DNA of 7,356 nt from Lentisphaeria bacterium (GTDB taxonomy: Bacteria; Verrucomicrobiota; Lentisphaeria; Oligosphaerales; Lenti-02), in contig JAGLDW010000619.1 in the NCBI GenBank assembly GCA_023145395.1, positions 1-7,356 of the forward strand, written 5' to 3'. Shown one piece after another: positions 1-4,901 of the stretch. How positions within the stretch are numbered: the first letter of the stretch is position 1; every line of letters begins with the position of its first letter. A model generated the notes under the pieces. The model saw only the letters and a list, made by a program, of their open reading frames with translations. It had not been told where the DNA came from and ran no database searches. The position numbers were made by a program, and so were the translations under genes.

Positions 1-57
1 AATCAGCCGCGCAACATTACGCACCCACCCAAGACGGCATACGGAGAGAGACTTCAT
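1..57 (-). CDS. possible start of a downstream gene, cut by window edge
   Basis: An ATG at 57-55 opens a frame that runs 19 codons to the window edge without a stop, beginning MKSLSVCRLGWVRNVARLI. It begins 20 bases after the stop of the glycosyltransferase gene and on the same strand, so it would be the third gene of the same operon. A GGAGAG sequence lies 12 bases before the ATG, which is longer than usual for a ribosome-binding site. Nineteen residues are too few to identify a family. The Met-Lys start and position favour a real gene, but a chance open frame of this length is quite possible. Confidence 0.35.
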   Translation of the reverse strand, partial: MKSLSVCRLGWVRNVARLI

Positions 58-76
58 GGCGGTGGGTGTCTCTCCG
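42..76 (-). promoter_or_regulatory. stem-loop over the putative start of the next gene
   Basis: Two 8-base arms at 42-49 (CGGAGAGA) and 69-76 (TCTCTCCG) are exact inverted complements separated by 19 bases. In the minus-strand transcript the 5' arm contains the GGAGAG that would serve as ribosome site for the frame starting at 57, and the ATG falls in the loop. The glycosyltransferase stop codon (80-78) lies immediately upstream, so a terminating ribosome would open the structure. The inverted repeat is seen directly. Its role in translational coupling is inferred, and the purine/pyrimidine-rich arms could be coincidental. Confidence 0.4.
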
Positions 77-77
77 G

Positions 78-1211
78 CTACCGCGCCCCTTGCGAGCAGG
101 CCAGAATACCATCGTACAACGCTGCCACGTCCCGAGCCATGCATTCGGGTGTGAACTGACCGGCGCGGACTCTCGCGGCGGGTGCCACCGCAGCGCGGGC
201 CTCTGGAGTGCGCCAGCGCAGAATCGCCTCGGCCAGGCTCTCGGCGCCGGCATCCGTCAACACCCCCGCGTCGCAATCGGAGAGGATGTCATCCGGTCCG
301 CCGCCACGCACCGCCACAACGGGTTTCCCCAATGCCAACGCCTCCACAACAGTGCGACCGAACGGTTCCTGGTCGGAGGTGGACACCAGCACGCTGGACC
401 GGGCTATGTGCGGAAGGGCGTCGCTGGCATCGACGACAATCCGCAGGACCTCCTCCGACAAACCGAGATCACACGCCTGACGCCGAAGACGCTCCAAAAG
501 CCGGTGTCCCGCACGATCATGCACGCGACCGACGACAAGTCCCACTAGCTCCGGCGCCTCCCGACGCGCCTGGACCAGCGCGTCCACAAACAGACCATGT
601 CGCTTCCACACCACAAAATCCGCCACCAGCGTCGCGCGAAAGCAGTCGTCTGCGGACTCCGCGGATTCCGGAACGCGCACAGACACTCCGTTTGGAACGA
701 CAGTCACACGCTCCGGAGGCAGAATGTCCTCCCAGCGGGCTGCCACGCACTTCGACACCGCGATCACCTTGCTCACCCGGCGCGACAGCATTCTCCGCAC
801 ACGAACCGGTGCGTGTACGTCCCGGTCATGCAAGACGACCGGAACACGAGACTCGATCCCCCGTGGAAGGAGCAATGCCGCGCGCAGTCCGTTCGCATGC
901 AGAATATCCGGATTCCATCGCGAGACGGCACCCTGGATGCAGCGTCCGTTCACCCAGCGCAGAAACAGCCATTTGGCAAGGCCCGGAACACTCTTCCCCC
1001 AATGCCCGGGACGAATGGAATCGACTCCGATCCCCTGTGCACGGGCTTCCTCGGAAAGCATGCCGGAAGGAGCCAGAAGAAATGGCTCCAGGCCCTGTGC
1101 GCGGGCCGAATCAAGAAGGGCGAGAAAACTGCGTTGCCCACCACCAAAAAACGGAGCGCAATCCAGGTAGAGAATCTTGGGCGGCACCTGTTCCTCCTGC
1201 GAAGACCTCAT
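78..1211 (-). CDS. GT4-type (GT-B fold) glycosyltransferase
   Basis: Encodes a 377-residue protein, the normal length for a cytoplasmic family 4 glycosyltransferase, which moves a sugar from a nucleotide donor to a growing glycan. The N-terminal acceptor half has a glycine-rich loop, GGGQRSF, at about residues 23-29 after a KILYLD strand, then HDRD near 128, VIAVS near 149 and VPNG at 172-175. The donor half has VVWKRHG with Lys203 and the diagnostic EPFGRTVVE motif, where Glu282 and Glu290 form the E-x7-E pair; GGGP follows at 303-306. No membrane segment is evident. The Arg often found before WK in this family (GRL-type) is not visible; the strand reads VADFVVWK. The frame stays open upstream of 1211 only inside the preceding gene. 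ATG 1211 is chosen because a GGAGGT site lies 6 bases before it and it overlaps the protease stop as ATGA. Donor, acceptor and product are unknown; capsule, exopolysaccharide or glycolipid synthesis would all fit. Confidence 0.9.
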   Translation of the reverse strand: MRSSQEEQVPPKILYLDCAPFFGGGQRSFLALLDSARAQGLEPFLLAPSGMLSEEARAQGIGVDSIRPGHWGKSVPGLAKWLFLRWVNGRCIQGAVSRWNPDILHANGLRAALLLPRGIESRVPVVLHDRDVHAPVRVRRMLSRRVSKVIAVSKCVAARWEDILPPERVTVVPNGVSVRVPESAESADDCFRATLVADFVVWKRHGLFVDALVQARREAPELVGLVVGRVHDRAGHRLLERLRRQACDLGLSEEVLRIVVDASDALPHIARSSVLVSTSDQEPFGRTVVEALALGKPVVAVRGGGPDDILSDCDAGVLTDAGAESLAEAILRWRTPEARAAVAPAARVRAGQFTPECMARDVAALYDGILACSQGAR

Positions 1212-4200
1212 CTCCGGACCTCCGACCTGTCCAGCCAATATCCACGGCCGGGAACGAGTTCCAGAGGAACTAGAAAGGACCGTGTTTCTGGATCCCACAG
1301 TCGATATGCCTCCAAGGGGTTGGCCGTGCGGCGGTCCACGCCGACGGCGTCCCAATCCGCTGCTCTCAACGCTCGCGCCGCAGGCGGGATCGACACGCCC
1401 TGCAACACCTCGTTGCGACTGCTGCGGGCATACACCCAGTAGCCAGCCAGCGCCACCAGGGCAACCGCCTCTTGTGCCATGCCATCCACGCGCTCCCATA
1501 CCTGTCCAGAACCAGCATCCACACCCAGCAACTGCAGCGGATCCGAATCCAGCGGAGAGAATGGCAGCGAGACCAGATTCCAGCCTGGGACAAACGGGAT
1601 CGCCACTTCCAGGGACTCGCTGTAGCGAATCAGAAAACGGCGCAGCGCCCGAGCACTTGAAGGAGCGATCTCGAGCATTGTGGTCAGCGCCATGTTGCGG
1701 GAGGAATAGCCAAGGGGCATATCCGCTCCGTCAAGTTCGTGCAAGGTCAGGTATTGCCCATCGGCCAGCATCCCCGTTGCATCCCAGGTCACGGTGAGGG
1801 AGGCGGGTGCCTCGCGCGCACCCGGTACCGGCGGTGTGAGTTCAAGAATCCAATCGCTGGCACTGTCCCCAAAGCGATAGTCCTTCCGGCAGGCTGTTGC
1901 ATCGAGAACGAGTCGGCAACCTGCGGGTTGCTGCCCCCCCGGAAGCACCTCGTCGAGAGCGCCGTCGAAGGAATCGCTCGCCCCGGGTCTCATCCCGAAC
2001 ACCAGGGAGCCCGACCCGTCATCAGACGTCAGAGCAAGAGTGATCTCCCAACCCAGGCTGTACTCCGCCGTGATCGTGATATCGAACTTCACGGTGTCAG
2101 GCATCTCCAAATCCCACCCTTCATACCCATATCCAGCGTCGGGGACAATGGCTGGAGGAGCGGGGAAAGCAGAATCAAACGCCACTTCGACAACCACATT
2201 GCCATCCTCATTCGCACCAGTGAGAGATCCATGTGCGCCAGGCTGGAAGGTGACAGTGACCTTTGCCGCGCCGTACGTCGCCGTCAACACTGCGTCTGCC
2301 GATGGCATGGTGAAACGAGTGACCGCCGCCGAGGAGTCAGCCAAGCCCGATGTGTCCCCCGTCCACTCGTCGAAAGAAGCGTCTGCCCCCCACGGATTGG
2401 CGGCCACAGCCACGCTCTCCCCGGCGTTGTATCTCCCGCTGCCACTGCCGTCCACCACCACAAGACCGTGCAAATCGAGCGGGCCGCTCAGGAACGCCAC
2501 CATGGCAGCGCTCGTCTGCTCGCTGGTCGTACGGGCCAAATAGGAGTTTGGCGTGACCGGATCAATCACACAGGAGATAGGCGGAAAGTACGTGCCCAGC
2601 CCATCGTCGTAGGTTCTGTACGCCGTGCTGGTGTCCATGTCGCTGAACCAGCGCACATAGTATCGATCAAGCAGAGCGCTTACCTCGGAGTCGGCGCAAA
2701 CGATATCCCTCATGTGCGTCGTGTAGTAGTAGTCTCCCTCGCCGGTCAGCAAATACACCAGCCGCCCACTGGCGCTGGCGAGATCCATCGCCGCCTGACG
2801 GTTCGTCAGCCACTCGGACGCCAGCGCCACCTGCCAGTCCCCCCGGGTGGAGAACGCCTTGCCGTCGAACAGGCCCTGCCCCGAGAGAATGTAGATCCCC
2901 GTCGTCCCGGAAATGGTGTAGGTCAGCAGCCGATTCACATCGTCCGCAAAGTCACCCCATGTGATAATGCGCCCGCCGGGATCCCAGACCCCGGAATGAC
3001 TGATATCCGTCGGAGCCAGGCCTGCCGGAATGTTCTCGGTCACAGTGACCGCACCCGTCCCCGCGGGAGGCAGAACGCTCAACTGCACCTCGCGCTCGCT
3101 CAGCCCGCTTTCCTGGATATGGCGGATCACTTGCGGCACTCCCACGGCGTCCACAATGAGATCCACCCCCCAGCGGTTGCCGCACGCATCCCAGCCGGCC
3201 GATGTGCCAAGGGACACGGTCTCGGGTGCTTCGCTCCACCCGTCGGAAGCGACTGCCACAGTCACTTCGGATCCACTCGGCAGCCCGACAAACGCCCAGA
3301 TCCCCCGCGTGTCGGACCGAGTCTCCACCCCATCACGACCTGCCACACTTGCCGTGACAATGGCATCGACCACGGGCTTCCCATTCACGTCCAGAACCCT
3401 TCCGGACACCACTTCGCCCGTATCGTGCGGGAACACATTGTACACGCACTCGGTCACGTTGGTGAATGTCGTGCTCGAGGTCGATACGACCGGCAACGCA
3501 TACCACACGTCGTCCCGGTTGGACCAGCCCATGTTCAGGTGATGATAGACGATCCCATCGTGAAACCCGTATCCGTCGCAGATGACGGCGTGCGCGCCCT
3601 GGGGGCCTGTCAGAGAAAGGGCAACGGGATACCCCGCGTCCAGATTCGCGTTCGCCATCCGCTGGAACTCGGACGCGGTGAAGTGAGCCTGAGTCCAGGG
3701 CGCGCTACTCGTGATTGCATTCGCGAACCCGAAGTCGAGTACGAGTGGGTCGCTGATCTCAAGTCCCCACGTCCCGCCCGAATCGTAGTGCACGGGCACT
3801 GCCAGGCCACCGTCGTGCATCAGCGCGGCAATTTCCAGAATCTCGTCGTCGGGCGTGTTGTAGTCCACGGACAAGGGCATCTTATCCCAATCGTATGCAC
3901 CCCCCGATCCGCTCCCCCCCTTGAATGTGCGCGTCTCGCTATGCTCCACGTCCGAGCCGTCGGTCCAGGTAATGACTCGCTGCGCGCCCACGGGCGCCGT
4001 GCCATGCTTGTGGAAGCGTGCGAAGTGCGCAATGACCACTGGGATGCACCCAGCGGGATAGTTGTTGGCGTTGCCGACGGGACCAGGCGGACAATAGTGG
4101 TTGTAGCAGGCTTTCTTCTGCCCGGCCGCCGTGTAGATATACCCCTGGCCCCACTGAACATCCGGAGAGAGCAGAACCCGGGGATCGTCCGTCAGAACGC

Positions 4201-4678
4201 TCAGAGAAGCACGCTCCGCAACCGCTAGAAGACTCTTCCAGCGCGCGGCGTTTGCCGTTGCAGTCGCGTCGGACCGGACATGTTCGTCCGCCGCGTCGAG
4301 TCGGCGACGGGCATCCAAGAGAAAAAAGGCGGTTGGGGGACTTTCCTCCTGCTCGATCCATTCTCCGGTTGGCGAGAAACCAAGCACGGGGGGCAGCGAT
4401 CGGTCCGCACTGAGAAGAAGAAACCCCTCAGGCTCAAGACGCGCAACATACAATCCACGGGTGCCGCGATCTCCGCCTCCCGCAGCCCGAAGCTCGCGCA
4501 CAATCCGCCGTCCCTCGAGGCCCATGAACGATTGACTGCGGGCCAGCCATGCAGATGCCGCTCGCTCCGCCTCATCCAACGCGACGGTCTGGGCTAGACA
4601 GGAAACACTCGCAGGCAGAAGAATGGCCACCACCAGGGACCAGAAGGAAAGCAGTGCTTTGAGGCCATGACACGACAT
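1208..4678 (-). CDS. secreted multidomain C10-family (streptopain-like) cysteine protease
   Basis: A 1156-residue exported protein. Residues 1-29 form a signal peptide with a hydrophobic core and likely cleavage after CLA. Residues ~32-110 resemble the streptopain inhibitory propeptide, including LYVARLEPEGFLLLSAD. The papain-like peptidase spans ~168-418: WGQ at 176-178, YN-x2-CP at 192-197, catalytic Cys211 in AGCIPVV, catalytic His363 in GAHAVICDGYG, then HLNMGW with Asn382 and Trp385. Streptopain has Trp directly after the Asn; here it is Met. Further on are a carboxypeptidase-regulatory-like domain (~423-510), a DUF11-like beta-sandwich (~513-605) with GVWDPGG and ITWGDF, a thioredoxin-like domain without CxxC (~617-732), two InlB-B-type repeats (~738-803 and ~805-873), a beta-sandwich (~875-1018) and a WNLVSLP-type C-terminal region (~1025-1156). 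A TTG at 4684 is in frame, but ATG 4678 has the better-placed weak AGAAG site. The family is secreted as a zymogen and cleaves proteins; substrate is unknown. It is much larger than typical streptopain, with the tail probably serving adhesion or spacing. Confidence 0.9.
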   Translation of the reverse strand: MSCHGLKALLSFWSLVVAILLPASVSCLAQTVALDEAERAASAWLARSQSFMGLEGRRIVRELRAAGGGDRGTRGLYVARLEPEGFLLLSADRSLPPVLGFSPTGEWIEQEESPPTAFFLLDARRRLDAADEHVRSDATATANAARWKSLLAVAERASLSVLTDDPRVLLSPDVQWGQGYIYTAAGQKKACYNHYCPPGPVGNANNYPAGCIPVVIAHFARFHKHGTAPVGAQRVITWTDGSDVEHSETRTFKGGSGSGGAYDWDKMPLSVDYNTPDDEILEIAALMHDGGLAVPVHYDSGGTWGLEISDPLVLDFGFANAITSSAPWTQAHFTASEFQRMANANLDAGYPVALSLTGPQGAHAVICDGYGFHDGIVYHHLNMGWSNRDDVWYALPVVSTSSTTFTNVTECVYNVFPHDTGEVVSGRVLDVNGKPVVDAIVTASVAGRDGVETRSDTRGIWAFVGLPSGSEVTVAVASDGWSEAPETVSLGTSAGWDACGNRWGVDLIVDAVGVPQVIRHIQESGLSEREVQLSVLPPAGTGAVTVTENIPAGLAPTDISHSGVWDPGGRIITWGDFADDVNRLLTYTISGTTGIYILSGQGLFDGKAFSTRGDWQVALASEWLTNRQAAMDLASASGRLVYLLTGEGDYYYTTHMRDIVCADSEVSALLDRYYVRWFSDMDTSTAYRTYDDGLGTYFPPISCVIDPVTPNSYLARTTSEQTSAAMVAFLSGPLDLHGLVVVDGSGSGRYNAGESVAVAANPWGADASFDEWTGDTSGLADSSAAVTRFTMPSADAVLTATYGAAKVTVTFQPGAHGSLTGANEDGNVVVEVAFDSAFPAPPAIVPDAGYGYEGWDLEMPDTVKFDITITAEYSLGWEITLALTSDDGSGSLVFGMRPGASDSFDGALDEVLPGGQQPAGCRLVLDATACRKDYRFGDSASDWILELTPPVPGAREAPASLTVTWDATGMLADGQYLTLHELDGADMPLGYSSRNMALTTMLEIAPSSARALRRFLIRYSESLEVAIPFVPGWNLVSLPFSPLDSDPLQLLGVDAGSGQVWERVDGMAQEAVALVALAGYWVYARSSRNEVLQGVSIPPAARALRAADWDAVGVDRRTANPLEAYRLWDPETRSFLVPLELVPGRGYWLDRSEVRR
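1218..1223 (-). promoter_or_regulatory. ribosome-binding site of the glycosyltransferase gene
   Basis: GGAGGT on the minus strand, 6 bases before ATG 1211, is a near-consensus Shine-Dalgarno sequence. It lies inside the last codons of the protease gene. It decides the glycosyltransferase start and allows both independent initiation and re-initiation after the overlapping protease stop. Confidence 0.75.
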
Positions 4679-4697
4679 TGCCAACTTCTATTTCTTT

Positions 4698-4707
4698 CAA
4701 CGCGTTG
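4698..4707. repeat. exact 10-bp palindrome before the protease gene
   Basis: CAACGCGTTG reads the same on both strands and ends 20 bases upstream of the protease ATG at 4678, in the presumed leader or core promoter. Symmetry of this kind fits a dimeric repressor site, but a 10-base palindrome can also arise by chance. The CAACG half also occurs in the 23-bp palindrome at 4777-4799. Confidence 0.4.
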
Positions 4708-4776
4708 TGCAATCTGAAAAAGGATGTGGACATAGTATGCATCGCACACATTTGAATGTACCATGGAACGCCAGAC

Positions 4777-4799
4777 TACGCAACGAATTCGACTGCGTA
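4777..4799. promoter_or_regulatory. 23-bp imperfect palindrome, candidate operator
   Basis: Arms TACGCA (4777-4782) and TGCGTA (4794-4799) are exact inverted complements around a CGAATTCG core (4784-4791), with one extra base on the left spacer and two on the right. The site lies 99 bases from the protease start and 103 bases from the hydrolase start, almost midway. Length and symmetry match what a helix-turn-helix dimer would bind. No regulator gene is present in the window, so the function is inferred. Confidence 0.45.
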
Positions 4800-4818
4800 C
4801 ACTACCCATGGGGCTTCA

Positions 4819-4834
4819 GCCTAGCCGCCTAGGC
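4819..4834 (+). repeat. short hairpin or tandem 8-mer in the hydrolase leader
   Basis: GCCTAG and CTAGGC form an exact 6-bp stem around a CCGC loop. The same 16 bases also read as two near-identical direct 8-mers, GCCTAGCC and GCCTAGGC. The element ends 67 bases before ATG 4902. No T-run follows, so it is not a standard intrinsic terminator. A binding site or leader RNA structure is possible. Confidence 0.4.
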
Positions 4835-4889
4835 GACCCCACGCTATGTTGCACAGGCAGCTTGGTTGCGAATGACCTGTCCGGAAAAC

Positions 4890-4895
4890 GGGAGA
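4890..4895 (+). promoter_or_regulatory. ribosome-binding site of the hydrolase-like gene
   Basis: GGGAGA lies 6 bases before ATG 4902. It selects this start over an in-frame TTG at 4866, and ATG 4902 places the signal peptide exactly at the N-terminus. Confidence 0.7.
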
Positions 4896-4901
4896 CAAGA
4901 C

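Larger units (their letters stand above)
4679..4901. promoter_or_regulatory. divergent intergenic control region
   Basis: These 223 bases separate the protease gene and the hydrolase-like gene, which point away from each other, so both promoters should lie here. The stretch is visibly richer in A+T than the flanking genes, mostly in its protease-proximal half. No convincing -35/-10 pair was found for either direction. The best minus-strand -10-like hexamer is TACTAT around 4732-4737, with no good -35 at the right distance. Besides the separately listed palindromes, ACATT and AATGT form a short inverted repeat at 4748-4759. No open frame here looks like a gene. Confidence 0.6.

Noticed and set aside
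182..1442. Overlapping plus-strand open frames of 281 and 363 codons opposite the glycosyltransferase.
   Set aside because: Their translations are low-complexity, Arg/Pro/Ser-rich and without motifs, while the minus strand encodes a clear GT4 protein. They are by-products of GC-rich sequence.
1212..1499. A 96-codon N-terminal extension of the glycosyltransferase.
   Set aside because: The extra residues are Gly/Arg-rich and come from another frame of the protease C-terminus. The GT-B fold begins right after ATG 1211, which has its own GGAGGT site.
1739..4228. An 829-codon open frame on the plus strand, opposite the protease gene.
   Set aside because: Its codons line up exactly with those of the protease gene, so its stops could only arise opposite TTA, CTA and TCA, which are rare in GC-rich genes. 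The translation is rich in His, Arg and Pro, has no recognisable domain, and lacks a credible ribosome site. The minus-strand frame has a clear protease family.
4591..4602. Lipoprotein cleavage site at the cysteine in the protease signal peptide (SVSC).
   Set aside because: The residue three before the cysteine is Ser rather than Leu or another usual lipobox residue, so ordinary signal peptidase cleavage after CLA is more likely.
4679..4684. TTG at 4684 as the protease start.
   Set aside because: ATG 4678 is only two codons later, is the commoner start, and is better spaced from the AGAAG sequence. The signal peptide is essentially unchanged either way.
4866..4901. TTG at 4866 as the start of the hydrolase-like gene.
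   Set aside because: It would put 12 polar residues ahead of the signal peptide, and GGGAGA is correctly spaced for ATG 4902.
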